Assembly (NCBI GenBank): GCA_947247005.1
Contig: OX365944.1
Coordinates: 26,945,501-27,009,500, forward strand
Length of the DNA stretch: 64,000 nucleotides
From: Spisula solida
Lineage: Eukaryota; Mollusca; Bivalvia; Venerida; Mactridae
Direction: 5' to 3'
Part shown: one piece after another, positions 35,501-50,500 of the stretch
How positions within the stretch are numbered: position 1 is the first letter of the stretch
How the letters are laid out: each line of letters opens with the position of its first letter
Position numbers and translations under genes: made by a program
The notes under the pieces: model-generated
The model's input: only the letters and a program-made list of their open reading frames with translations
What the model was told of the DNA's origin: nothing
The model's database searches: none

Positions 35501-38500
35501 CTTGAGAAACTACACTCAACAATGGTTACAAGCGAAATATTATGGAATATATAGAATATACGAAATACATTTGTGAACTCTAGAGTGTAAACACGATTCT
35601 TTCTTTGTCTTGACCAGGTCATGAAGTTTAAGACCATTGGTTTTAACCAGGTTTCATAAATATATCACTACTTTTGAAGTTTCATTGCACTCCCATCCGA
35701 GGTTGTAGAGAAATTATGTCAACATAACAGACACACCGACTAACCGACTTCGTATCTAGGATTATAATACATCGAACTCATGTTATACAATTATATTATT
35801 CTATGCAAAAATTGGCTGAATGCTGACTTTTGCAAACTAGTATCAATTACCATTCATTTAGAATTTACACACAGTAAATATTGTTGAACAAAAGTAATGC
35901 AAATATGAAATATTCGGAAATTCTGTTGACAATGAAAGTTGCTTACCTTGACGAAAGACTTATTGGTATCATTAGTTTTTATGAAGACTTTTTCCATGTT
36001 GTGTTTGTAGTTATAAGAATTATTGTTGACACTTCTGTAGCTAATAACGAGGAGAACCCAGAGGAAGAAAGCATAGAACAGAATCTCACGAATAACTGCC
36101 CACATCTGGATCTCCTTTAGTCTTTGTTTCCTGGCTGATTCTAGAGCCTTGGTGTCCAGTGGCTTAGGTTTATACTGTGGTCTACGCGGAGAGATCATTC
36201 CAAACTCTGGGGATATAAATGTGGACATTTCACGAAAACCTGGTTTTAAACATGGCCTATAACTAGCGGATATACGTTTGCAAAATATAAGAACGACTGA
36301 TCCCAACCCATCCATCGCCTTACGAATTCATCAAAATCAAAACTTCACAAAGGTACGTCTTAAATGGTGAATATATGATAAAGGATTTTCTTTGATATAA
36401 GACTGTTTTTTAAAATACATTACCACAATCTTTTGCTCAATGTCAGATCAAGTGGAACATCCACATCATTCTTACGACCAATTATGTATAAATTAGCCAA
36501 AATATTCCGTTTTATAATAAATGCACTTGTATTAAACATCCACATGCTTTAAACATACATACATATTTGATATATCCATTAACTGTGGCTGCTCAATACA
36601 TGTTGGACTTATATTTAACTCACCATCATCTTCTTCGTGCAGGTATTCTTCATCGCACTCAATCTTCTTAGGTGCTTCTTCGTCGTCATCTTCGTCTTCA
36701 TCACCACCAGGATTCTTGATGATCAATGAGAACACAATGGCAAACAGGAACACCTGAAATATGACCCAGACAACAACATCAACATGCATGTTAACACTGG
36801 ATTACATTTGTACATGTAGTTAGCTAATTGCAAAACAAATTGAATGCCCCACTGATGGTTACGCTGTTTTGTTTGTAGATGTTACAGTTCAATCACATGT
36901 GATTTCATAAAGCAACCGCCAATGGCCTTCTATTACATAAATACTTGGTTAAGTAGGAAAAACAACCATACAAAATTTTAGCCCTATCTGTGAGGCAGCA
37001 CCTTTAACATATTCAAAGTAGAATTTGACATAAAAAAAGGTTGGTGGGTCTTACTATACTTAAATTATACCGATATATAGAAATCCTGGTTTTGCATACT
37101 TGCCTTAATGGGCTGTGTAAGGAACACAGATGTGAAGAAAGATATCAACATTGATGTAATCCACTTCTTACATTTCATGTCTTGGAAGGAGATGCCATAG
37201 AATGTGACAAAGGCCGCAGAGACTAGTACCACTAGCCACAGCAGTATCCAAGCAACAACTGTAAACCACCAAGGTAATTCGCATTTCTTTTTCTTTTTGT
37301 CGGTTTTCTGTACAGATGACATAGATGACTCTGGTCGTGACATGACAGATGTTGATCTCTTTGCATCCATCAGGAATGATGAACCTGGTCGCTCAAAGTC
37401 TAGAGAACTCTTCACGCGTGGATTGACATCCGCCATCGATGTCGTACGTTCTGTGTTGGACTTTAGAGCTTCTTCAAGACGTGATGGTCTTAACTTACGT
37501 GGACGGGATTTTCGGAACAGATGAATTAAGAGAAAGTTGACTGGGAACACTATGATATTGCACACGATGCCAATAAATACCTAAAGTAAAACGAAACATT
37601 ACTTTACATGGAAATAGAATGTAAAGTGTATAAAGCCAATGATGGAAAATGAAAATGACCTCTACATGCGCATTTATTTACAACACTACCCAAAAGTGCT
37701 TAACCGCCACCGTAGTTTTGCATAATAGTTTTTTTTAATATTTCACGCACTCTCATAAAATTTTGCACACAAATACTGCAATAAAATATTAAGTTAATTA
37801 TTGATTTATTTTGAACGATAAACGGTCATGTTAGTCGTAACAGGCGCGTTACGTAATAAAGTATATTTTACCAAGTCTAAACTTCCTTACCAAACTGTTA
37901 ATGAACATGTGCATATTGCAACGCATGACAAGCACGTGTCCATAAACATTTTGGCATAACTGATGACAGCTCTCCAAGTTAAAACACGTAGCATGCAGCA
38001 ATTGATCTAAGAAGAACGCTGCTAATGTGAAGAATCATACAACAAAATTTCAAAAAGACTAGATTACGTAACATGTGAAAGACGGTACATTAGACCGCAA
38101 GTAGGCCAGAATTAAACTACTAATTTCATTGCATGTTCATATGCCCGTATGTGAAATTTCATGTTAATAAATGCATTATCGAAAATATATTAATAAAATA
38201 AAAATGTCAACTAGGAATTGTGTTCACAGTGATTTATCGAAATCTCATGAGTGTTCCTCTCGAGTCAATTTCAGCAATGCCGAATTCGTTCTCTGACACG
38301 TGAACTTTATAGTGCACATGTAATGCACGAGCAAAAATGCCTTATTACGCAATGCACCGAATGCACTGAACTGTGTTACAAAACGGACAATAATCAGCTG
38401 CATTAAATATAAACTGGCGGTTAAACACTTTTGGGAGTGTACATATATTGAAAATCCATAATACACATGATTTTAACATTAAAGTCACAGCCATGTGGCG

Positions 38501-41500
38501 ATGAATATGATCAGAATTAAAAGACGAGAGTTCTACCCACATGTACTGATCAATCGTAAAACACTTTTGTTACATTTTGTAATACAACATAGCCTTTCTC
38601 ATCATCGCTATAACAGTGATTCAGCGTAAACTAACAATGCCCATGTTCGAGAGGAAAAAACGCGAATATAAAGTGATTTACAGTAGGTCACTTTCAGCAC
38701 CACGCATGTAAGAATTATAATGACCGAACATACTGACCTGTTTAGAAGTAAGAGCAAATGGTCCAAACGTGAATGCATTGGAATCAGCTGTTTCGGTGCC
38801 ATAGAACATGGCATTAGCCAACATAGAGGTATACAATAAACATAAACAGCATGACACTCTTTGACAACGAGTAAATCTGCTTTGAGGAGGTCGAGCAACC
38901 ACTGAGAACCACAAGTGACCATCACTCAGGTTCTTTGTAGCCTTCTCAGCAAACATATGTGAAAACTCAGTCATTTGTTCTTTGCCAGCGATTGGAATGA
39001 TACGATCAACCTGAAACAATTACACTTATTGTTTAACAATACAAACACACATAAACTTTTCTTCCATTACTTCCTAGTTTATTACAACGAATGGTCTTAT
39101 TGACATAACAAACTCTTACTAGAATTAAAACTTAAGACACAATGCTGACACAATGCTGTCCATTGCTTTATGAACGAGTCAACAGTAGATGAATTTGCAC
39201 TATCGGACAACTCGGTAATTCCCCTATTTACTTGCCCGATCGGGCAATTTTGTTGCAAACATTGCCTGGATGTTTGCCTGGTCTGACAATAGAAACGCTG
39301 ACTTTTGAAAAACTAATCTGTTCATAAGGGTATTTGACTAAGCGATAATCTAAAAAAATATTTCATACACAAAGAGTGTATCTAAAACCCTACCGCTTAA
39401 AGTTCCTTTGATCCTTTGAATAATTGTTTAGATTCTGAGATATTTAGCCTTAAAAACTATCAATTTGAATTCATTATGTGCACTGCCCACAACTTTCTAC
39501 TATTCAAAATAAATCTACTTGCCCGATGGGGAAATTTAAGTTACCCGAACGGGAAAGTGAACATAATGAAAACACTTTTAAAATACCTCAGAATATAGAC
39601 AATTTAAAATAATTCCGAACGGTAGAATATTAGATAAACCTTTTGTGGTAAGAAATATGAATCATGATATCATCAACATGTCAAATATCCGTATGCACAG
39701 GTTTTTGTCAAAAGTGGGCGTTTCTATTGCCCGAACTGGCAATTTTTGTAGCAAAATTGTCCGATCAAGCAAGTAATTAGGGGACTCACCGAATTGCCTA
39801 TCGGATTGCTCCAGTGGTTAGAGGAATTTCTTTATAATTTATGACACTTCCAAGAAACGTACTCAATAAAACTTGTAAATCAGTTAAATAATATTATTGC
39901 ATGAGCTATTTAGCGGACATTTGTAACGCATGGTTTCAACTTGCAAAACCCTCGACTGTTAAATATCGTGAGCTCAATGTGTTACAAAAAAACAATAAAA
40001 AATACGCCTTGTTTAAAAGTTGTTTAAATAGAGGATATTTGTTGATTTTGGCGTAAGATTGAATTTTATTTCACCGAATGACGTAGCCACGAGGTCAAAT
40101 TAAATTTTCTGGGATCACGAGTGAAATAAGATTGATCTTACACCAAAACTCAACACATTTTCTGTTTATTATATACATGTACCTCAATTTCTCTTAAAAT
40201 GTGCCGTAATTGGCTTAATTGAAAAAAATCACGTCGAAATGTGAACGGAATGTGAGAATTATGGTAATTTCACTGTTATTTTCACTGAAAAAACTTCATG
40301 ATCCATTGAAAGCAAATAATAACAATACTTATTCATCGGTTATTCTGTCTATATTTTGATTTACCATTCCATCATCTTCCTCAACAGCAAACCATCGGTT
40401 GGCAATGAAATAATATTTCTTCTCTGTTTGAACATCTCTGACTAGCACGTGGTTCAAATACCATGAAGCATTTCTCCCCTTGCCAGAATTATCATGCCAT
40501 ATCCGTAGGTACATGAGAGCTCCGAGAGGACTGTAGGTAGAAAATAAATGTACGTATACACGTTTACTGACACTTAATGGTATATTTATTGCAAACCAGG
40601 CCCGTTTGTTTATTAATGTAATGCCTAACGTTCTGATGATTCAAAAAACGATAAGATTAACGATTCCAGTTCAATGTTGCCATACATGTATACGTTGGTG
40701 CCTTGTACGTATGGTTGATTACTTAAGGTTAGCACTCTAGGTGACTATAAATATAATGCAATTCACATAAATACGAACCTAGGGACAGACATCAAGAATC
40801 CGTCAGTGTTTCCGCGGCAAAAAATCTTCCTTTTCTTGTCTTCAAATGTACGGACCTCTGTCTCTTCCTCTTCACCGGACAGTATAAAATGTACCTTCAT
40901 AAAACAGAGAAGACAACAGTATAAAATGTACCTTCATAAAACAGAGAAGACACATTCTTATGTGAAAACATACAGGCAGAAATATACCTTTATTGTCAGA
41001 ACAGGTAGTTTTATACTTCCTGTTGACTAGGAGCTACTTCTTATAATAGGACTTGAACTTTGCAGTAAATCTTTGACATAGACAGAGTGAAAACATTGGA
41101 ATCCCCTTTTCCTGACCGTACGAACTTTTCTCAACCTGCACACATTAAGAAACATTCGTACTTGAAGGGCCAACGACAACAACACGGTTCAAATGTTGTA
41201 CTAAAGTTCAAAATTTTCGTCCTATTGAGCCGAAATCAACACTGTTCAAGCTTCGTATTCTATGACCAAAAGCAACACAGTTTCAACTTTCGAACTTAAA
41301 AGCCGAAAGCAACACTGGAAAATATTTCATACTTAAAATAAAAAAACAGCAACGCTGTTCCATAGTTCGTTCCAGAAAGACTCTCGAACTGGACTTAAAA
41401 ACTGAATGTTCATGCTTGAATTTAGCAAGCGACCATACCCGTACATTACAATCAATGTACTGGTGGATAAATGGCGAATTAAAAGTGTACCAAAGTGACA

Positions 41501-44500
41501 GAAACAAAAACAAAATTTAAACTATGTTATTTTGAAAGTATTACTTTTGATTCAGTGCCAGCTCCACGTCTGATTCCAGTTGATACCATAACCTCATAGT
41601 AATATTTGTCTTGGCGATCATTGCATGGTAGGGGTGCAAGGCCCAGCTGAGGAAACAAAGTCAAATGATTATACATGTGCGTGTTAGTTTATATCGATTT
41701 TGTGTTTTCAATATTTAGCTGGGACAAATGATGGAAACAAACTTTGCTGGAATGTACTATCTACCAGTACTATTTTACTGTAAGTGATAGATCATTCCAC
41801 AGGTTCCTACCTACATGAATATATACCCTATTTATATAGCACTGTTATCAATCTTTTAGCAGATTTGTCGGTATCTTTTCATGTCTTTAAATTGCGATTT
41901 AAATCTATACTTTTATTAATGTGCATAGTATACATATCTTTCCTTTTAAAATATATTGTAAGCTTTCGTGGCCTATTTGTAAGTTTATCTGTATGATAGT
42001 TTTACATGCGACTATCAGCTAGACACACGTGCTATGAAATGGGTCAGTCTTATGCGTAACATGTGCAATGAAGAGAAATATATAAACATAAATACAATCA
42101 CCTTCTCCACGTCTTGTCTATCTTTCCTTCTTGCCCAGATCATAGCAATAATATAGACTAGCAAAATGACTATTTCTGTCACATATAGGGTCGGGTTCTT
42201 CAGGAAGTCGGCATTGGAGAAGATAAAGTCCCAATCTATAGTATTAGGAGCCACAGCCCAGCCACCCCCAAATGTGGTAAAATGTGTCGTCATACAATTT
42301 ACAGACTCGGGTCCACTGCTCCGCACGGGCTGAAATATTGAAAGTATACATTAAACTAGTTCATCAGAGAGAAATATTAGTATAATTTTTGTATAGGCTA
42401 AGCTTTGTTTATAAGAAGTGTTACAATGTAAAACCAATGCCAATGTAAATACTATTATTTTATCACTATAACATACCTATAGTTGAAACCAGTAGATCTT
42501 AACCAAATAGCGCGACTTTAAATAACCTTGAAATTAAATGATAAGTTTACATCAATCCTATTGCATACCCATATTCCTTCAGAGGACACCTCTGGATCTC
42601 CATTTTGCGATGCACCACAGGTTACTAAAACAGCCCAGTTTGTATAGGTCACACTGAAGAGATCCTCATACCATCCAACAGGTATTTTATCATCAGGAAG
42701 ATTATCCATTGTTTCATAGTTGTTCAATTCTGTACTACCAAGTTGACGTAGTGAAAACCAATATTTTCCCGTATTTTTACCAACAATTGACGAATCCACG
42801 TAACACGAGTAAGCGTCTTCAGTACCATTGAATATACCTGAAGTTTTATCATACTCGTAATATACGGTTTTATTACAGAATATACTTCCGCCCTGAGATA
42901 TATAATCCCGTTCGATCTTTGTGTATGGAAATATCAACATGTTCCTTACATACATGCATTAATACATTTACCTGACCCTGACCATTGAACATAAGCATCT
43001 TAGCTGGGCCTAACCTCTATGTAAGAAAATATATCAACCTGTTTCGGACCTTTGAACATAAATATATTAACCTGCAATTTATTTTCAAAATGTACATGCA
43101 TTTATATTCATCACTCATAAACGTTAAGTAATTACGAACAATTAAATAGCACAAACAAAATGTGTTTTACAGTCGATCCATTCCGCTACCATAGCGTACA
43201 CACATGCAGTCTGAACGGGATGGTCATTTTGGGCTCCGTTAGTTTACCGCTTTAAAATGCCCAAAATCGGATATTTTACTGTTATGGATACACATGCATC
43301 TCACACTAAAGGATATCACGAGCCAATGTCGTGCACAGGTTTTTGGGCGTGGTGGTTCCATTTAAAGAGAGCTTTGGACATAGGTTCTCCAAAACTGACA
43401 TTATTGGTTATACCAATCATGGCGGTACCAGTATCTATGGATTGCATTTACATTTAACGCCAACACGTTTTTATTTTTCTATAGAAGAAATGTAAGGCTA
43501 GACAAATGGGTTGGGTTGAATGTCCTAAATAGGCCCTAAATTAGGCCTTCTTAGATATCAAAAAGAAGTTATTCACGCAAGAGTCACTTTCGCATCGTCA
43601 TTTCCGGTGACCTTCTGTCGCAATGTTGATATGTTTGCCTACCTTAACTTTTGGTCGGGCGGGTAGCATCCGGATGTATCGAGTTTATCTCAGTGCTGCA
43701 AGACAACAATGTCTCACTGATATAAACATGGACACCATGTGAATTTCAAGAATCCGCCAAGTCCTGACGGTAGTCCTAGAGATATAGATAAAACTAGCAC
43801 TAACCTGCGAATCTGGTGTCGCTGGGTATCATGCAAGTTTGTACAACATTCTTCCATTTCCCTTTCTTAAATCGGGGTGCTTTCTTGTAAGATACTAACA
43901 CCAGAAATTGAGTGTAGAAATCTGTCGCATTGGGACTACAACATAAAAAGCGAAACTCAACAAGAGGGCTAAGATGGCCCTGTATCACACACATGTGCGC
44001 ATCGATCTAGTAGAACCATATTCAAACTTGACCTTGATTTTGATTGCCATGGTAACCAGAATTCTGCATGTATTTCAATTATTCAGCTAATTCAGAATGG
44101 ACAAATCATGGACCATTGTTATCAACTAGTTATGAAATCCAGTCAATACTTTCAGATACATGTTTTAACTGGAGATATATAGGCGAGTCCCGCACACAGA
44201 CGGCCACGCTTTTTTATGAATCATGACAACAGCGTCAATTATGTAAGAGGGTCGCCTAACAACTATTTCTGTAACATTATTTTGAAATCTGTCCAGTGGT
44301 TGATTGTTTTATTATTTTCCTTAAAGATTTTCCAATTGGTTGCCATGGCAATTAGAGTTATTTATAGATATCAATTATTTAACTATGTTTGGAACGGATC
44401 ACCAAAGGAACATTGTTACATAATATTATTATAATAAAATCCAACCAGTACTTTAAGATAAGATTTTTAAAGATTTTCATAACGATAATATCCGTGTCGT

Positions 44501-47500
44501 GAGATTTCCGACCTAGTGGGCAAAATGACGTCACGTCAAAAGCAGACGACAAAGTTGCGCGTCGAAAACGTCGTAATTGGCAGCGCGCGATTAACGCGGT
44601 TTGTGTATTTAACCCGTACATCCTCCTCAACTATGAGCGTAACCAATGACGTTGTGTAAACAAAGACGGACTAAGTTAACTCTACTTTGATGTGTCGTAC
44701 GCTTTCGCATGGTCGTATTAAACATGTTTAACTGTTTTAATATAAAAATGTCTTTAGATTAAGATTTATATTTTCAATTCACGGAAGCAGTGTAGAAGCG
44801 AATGAAATACGGACGATGTGTTCTAAATAAAAACTAGATTTAGTTGATTTGTGTTTTACTTCCCCACCCATCATCTATAGACAACCGATCTATTCCTTCC
44901 ACATGATAATTTATCATTTAATAGATCTACAAAATATCTAGTTACAGTATTCAGATCTACATGTAGAATATATGATCTAATATTGTGCCGTATTCTAACA
45001 GTCTGTAAGGTTAAACCAATGTTAATCACTACTGGTACATTCGTGCCTGGTCCGTTACGTTACAACTGTTGGTAGGTTGTACGTGGTGTTTCAGTATGTG
45101 TCGCAAAAAAGCTAATTGGAATCTACAGTTTGAACTTTCTAATCGACATTTCTCATCTTTAAAAATATATTTATTGAAAGCACGCGCGGATCCAGAAGGA
45201 ACATGAGTTGAACACCGCCCCCGTGAAAAATCTCTGATCACTAATTAGGGGATTTGTTTTAATTACTGTGCATGTTCGATCGCTGTTTAAATAGATGATT
45301 CGTTTCTTGTTACCAGTAGACGAATTTCAGATTGCGTCAGAAAAAAATAGCTAGCTACGAGAATTGAAGATTCTTGGTAAAGTCTACTTATTGCAATTTG
45401 GTAACAATAAAAAATGCCGGGCTAATGCACAACGCAGATCTAGATCTACATCATCGGCTTACATTTTGAAATGGGATATGCCCTATATACTTTCAGTGCA
45501 AGGTGCCACATGATCAAATATAGGCAAAACACGATTGCCTACACATGTATGTTTAAATACATTGTTTTGTATAACGTAAATCAATTATTTAATTACAACG
45601 ATGAAAACATAATTTAGAAGGATATAATCCCGCTTCATGCGACATGTGAAAAGTTGAGGAGACAGCGTGTCATCGATGCCAGTAAATATTGTGCAAAGAC
45701 CGCTGTCACCAGACGTATGCATATCTATTTCCCTACACCTCATTCTCTTACAACGACCTAAAAGACCTAAAAGACTGTAGCACGATGTTACGCCATTAAT
45801 ATGTCCACAATACTACGATCTTGACACGATCATAGTACACTTTGGTATGGTGCGTACACTTAGTTAATCAATGATAGTTGAGTATTTTCTTCACATCACT
45901 CATTGCCTGAAAGAGGCATTAATTCATTTGATGATAGTTTATGATACAATGAACACCCTTTCTACGAAACAGGTATATACGTGCACGAGAGATTTTCTAA
46001 ATGTCCATGGACTTTCCTTATATCTTGATCATTTTAGTTAAAGACTAATGTTTTCCACATACATGTACATGTAATAATTTGCTTTGATCTATTTCCAACT
46101 AATAACGCGATTTTTACGTGTTTCAATAGAAAAACAGTTAAATTTAATGCGTATTGTACCACGGTGTTATTACGATCATGCAGATCTCGAAAAGACCTTA
46201 CTTCGTTCTTAAAAAGCGACTCGTTTTAGCCACGATCCCGCTACGCTTGTTTTAAACATGGAGCTTCCGGACCTACGCGATTACACCACGACACTTCCAC
46301 GTTCACAAAGATCCTCCCCCGATTGACCACGACCGTCCCACGATTGGTCACGCTTTGGACCAATTTTAGATCGTAGTAGAAGCGGGGCTCCAGTGTGAAC
46401 GGTGTAGGGCCTATAATATTCGACTTGATTCACCTTACCAAATCTAGACTGATATGGGCCTTCCCTTCACGACTATTGAAAAGGAGGAAAGCGGAGGAAA
46501 AATACTAAAAAATACTATTCAATAACAAGTACCAACATGCTCACGGTTCAAGATCTGCCTTCATGAGGTTCAGATATGGAGAACAATTATCTAATTAATA
46601 CGTCCTTGTATGTGTAGGCCTACTTTCACAACTTCTCTGTGTATAAACCTAACCACTGTTTGACTGAATGGGATCTGTATTTTTTCCGGTCACTGTATGA
46701 CGTATTGCGATGACCGGAAATTGACTCGTTTATACACTGTGAACTCTACTATGAGAATTTATTAGCAGTAGGTCGAACCTCAATTGGCACAGTACAGGGG
46801 ATGAAATTCTGTCAGATCGAGCACTATATGGGGTCATATGGACATTCGCGAAGTTGCTAGTTTAATGTACATCTGAACGCATAAATGTAGTAAGGATTGC
46901 GCGATTTTAGAACGTATAACGACGGTAAGAACAAGTTGACCTGCCTGTGAACGAGTTGGTCTAGTTATGAACGTGCTCAAATACAATGCAGACGGGATAT
47001 GGACGTATAGAAAACTGTTTAGATAAAACACTAACAAAGTGCCTCGTTCTAGCAAGACCAGAACAGTTTTGACATTTTGACGTCCCGTTTTGGAAACTAG
47101 TTCGGTGTACATGTGACTGGCCCTTTAATGCACCAGTCAATTAGAATTGAAAGAATGTACCCAACCCCGGGGAATGTTGGGAATTTTTATTTTTGTGTTT
47201 TCATACCCATTACAAAATCCCTATCCCCAGGGTCATACATAATTGTAACCCCCCCCCCCCCCCCCCGCAAATTGCCCCGCCTTATACCTCATATAGTCAC
47301 GGCAATATTTCCCCGCTATTTATTTGCGCGAAAGAAAAGCACAGCACTCACACGGCAGTGCGGCGACATCGGAAAAGGTAAAAACACTGGACTGTTCCCC
47401 CGTCCTTCCCCGTGGCCAGGGTGTGGTTTTAATTGACTAGTGCATAAGTCGAATAAAAGCTACCACAATTGTTACAATTAAGTTTTATAAGTCGTCTATA

Positions 47501-50500
47501 GATATAATTTAGAAATTTTAACAACTGACCAGCTGACGTACTTCCGGGTAGAATATCAATCTGGTGATTCATGAAACATTTATAATTCCAAAAGGTCGGC
47601 AATACATGTTTATACAACAAATCAGAACGATTATATACGTTAAGATCTAAAAATGCAGAAAATCAATATTACACACGTTGTTTTCCAATTTCACTCTACC
47701 GCAGACATTAATCGTACGACCGCCGTAGATGTAGCCGACGTCATGGACGTATGAGTCTAAGATCTTGCAAATTGAAAAGCATTACGGCTACGCGGCGTCT
47801 TTGATCTGCAAGATGCGACTTTTATACCGTATGTCTGTTAAATTTGATGCAATAGGTTTAATTGTGCGCATTTTTGAAGTAGCTGATTTGCGAATACCGG
47901 ATGAGTTAAACTCTTGAAAACTGAAATAGCTTTGATGTATACATGTCATATTATTACGCATTTTATAAACTATTCTTCCTTTTGTTGCATATTTCCAGCA
48001 ACGTGTTTAATTATTGTTATCACAGTAAATTTATGACATGAAAAGTCATATGTAATGGTTAAAATACTCATTGAAACGTTGATATGTAGAATTTAATGAA
48101 CGCTAATTTTAACGTTGAAATGCAACGACGTCAACAACGCGACGTCACTAAAATTATTTATCGCTGACGTACTTGTTATGTTCTAACTCAGATTAAACCC
48201 ACTTGTACTCGTCAGAATTGCATGAAATAAGTTTTGAATAATTCCTAAAAGTACGAATTTTAATAAACAGAAATAAACCGAAAATGTCAAATTTGACCAC
48301 TAGGTCGGAAATCCCACGACACGGCTCATATATGGAAAACACGTCCACTGGAGGTTATGTTTTTTTACGACTCACGACTTAAATGTCAATTTTGTAAGTG
48401 GGCAACAAACAACCATTTCTGTAAAATTATTTTGAAATATGGGCATTGGTTGATATTTCATGATTATAAGTATTTTCCAATCGGTTGGAACTTTCATGTA
48501 AAGTTCAGTTGAAATTAGCCAAGTGGTGTAGGAGAAGTCGTTGGAATGAATTGTTGACAGACGACGGATGAAAAGTTATCACAGCAGTTCACCCTGTCCC
48601 TGCCACTATGTGACAGGTGAGATAAAAGAGTAGCAGGAATAAAATACATATGAGCCGTTCTCCAGGAAAACCGGGCTTAGTGACCTCGTATTAGTATTTA
48701 TGTAATAAGGTTAAGAAAAAACCCTTAAATGACAAAAACGTCATGCTCTTTGATTTAAATTTAAGTTCTTGAATAATATAGAACTATGTCTTAGATTTAT
48801 TTTTGCTCATGAATCGTGTTAAAATATCTTCTGTCGTTGCGATGGTGACCAATTTCTAAGAGTATCCTTTTTGAGAGGTTAATGGTTGAACACAGTAGCT
48901 ACGTTTGTCTAAAAGCTAAAATTCACGATTTATATATTTTTATAAAAAAAGGAATATAATTCTAAAATGTGATACAATTTTTAAAAGTTTAAATCAAGAA
49001 CTCTTCAAATACTGAATTTATGAACTTATTGTTAACGTAACGTCAAATAAGGTTTGAATAAATTTTGCGACGTCACTAACAAAGTGTGGGGAGTGGTTAG
49101 TTTTAAAAGTCTGTAACTTTGTAATTTGATGTTATATTTTGCTCACATTTTCAGAAACTGTTCAAAAGAGTCTTGTCTTTCTAATGCTAAATTATCATAA
49201 TTTTCATATTTTTGTCACTAAGCCCGGTTTTCCTGGATAACGGCTCATATATTTTAACGACCTAAATCACATGGTACCAGTCACAACTTTTACAATACTT
49301 ATCATCAGGTGTATACAATGTTGGATGCTCAGATCCCTTTATTGAATGTAGGAGTTAAAGCTTAACCTTTATCAAACAGCAAGTAAATGGATAGACAGTC
49401 AGATCTGGGTAAAATTTATTTAAAATGTTTTCCAAGTGATGTCAAACGTAGGTAGTCAAACCGATGTCCCATTGAGCTTTGTTTTGTATCAGGGGTGTAC
49501 TCCAAAGGAATTTAATGAGCCTCGGGGGGCATCGAAAACAGCTTCGATGTCTAGGAGAAGCTTCAGGGGAGTCATGAGACATTTTGTGACACCGGGAGAA
49601 TCGTGAAGAAAATGCATCGGGAAAACTCACAATATGCACCCGACGTCGATCCCACTGCCTTGTGGATGCACTTCCGATCGAAATTATGATATTCGGGATG
49701 CGTTAAAAGTTCCCCCGATGTACATTTGAAGCTTCGGGGGTCTTCTGACATCTCGTGACATCGGGATTCAATGTGTACATAGAATTTTTCCCGACATCAT
49801 GCCGTAAATGCCGGATAGACATATGTTTAAATATTCCGCGACCTTTGGGTGACGTTTTCCCGGATCATGATTGCATCTGTGATATTCGCTTGATATGTAT
49901 CTTCAACGTGTGATTTCTTAACAGGAATACGTATGAGCTTTACTATAGAAAGTCAGCACAAAAATACTGTGAATATATTCAGCAAGTATCACCTAAGTCG
50001 GAGTCACAGTGTTTAAACGAGTCAACGTCCGGTGATCGCAATAAGGCATACACGTTGAATTGTATAATCTTCCAATGAGTCATACAGTGATCGGAAATCA
50101 CAGATGCGTTTGCTACAATAAGTCACACAAGTTGAAGTGTATAGTATCCCAATAAGTCATACAGTGATTTAGTTTGTACGCTGAGTTAGGGGGGGCTTTA
50201 CGGTCAGTTCAGATTGGACCTTAATGTTTTTTGCAAACTCGATAATATCGGTTGCAATCGGGACCAAATATGCGTATTTCGATATCGCCGATTACTTTTT
50301 CTCAGCGCGACCTGGGCATAATCAAAATGGTTGATAAACAATAGACTAGGTGGACTAGAATTATCCTATTAGATTAAGGTGTTTTGATCAACCTAAGCTC
50401 TTACCGATAGTGCATTCTAATAGCTGTTCCAGCGATAGGAACGTCGATAGATTGGCTGAAGAAAACATCCCCCTTTGCTATAAATGGTTCAATGAGCGGT

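Noticed and set aside
47113..47436. Proline-rich plus-strand frame
   Set aside because: It arises from a poly(C) run inside a TIR element. No gene context.
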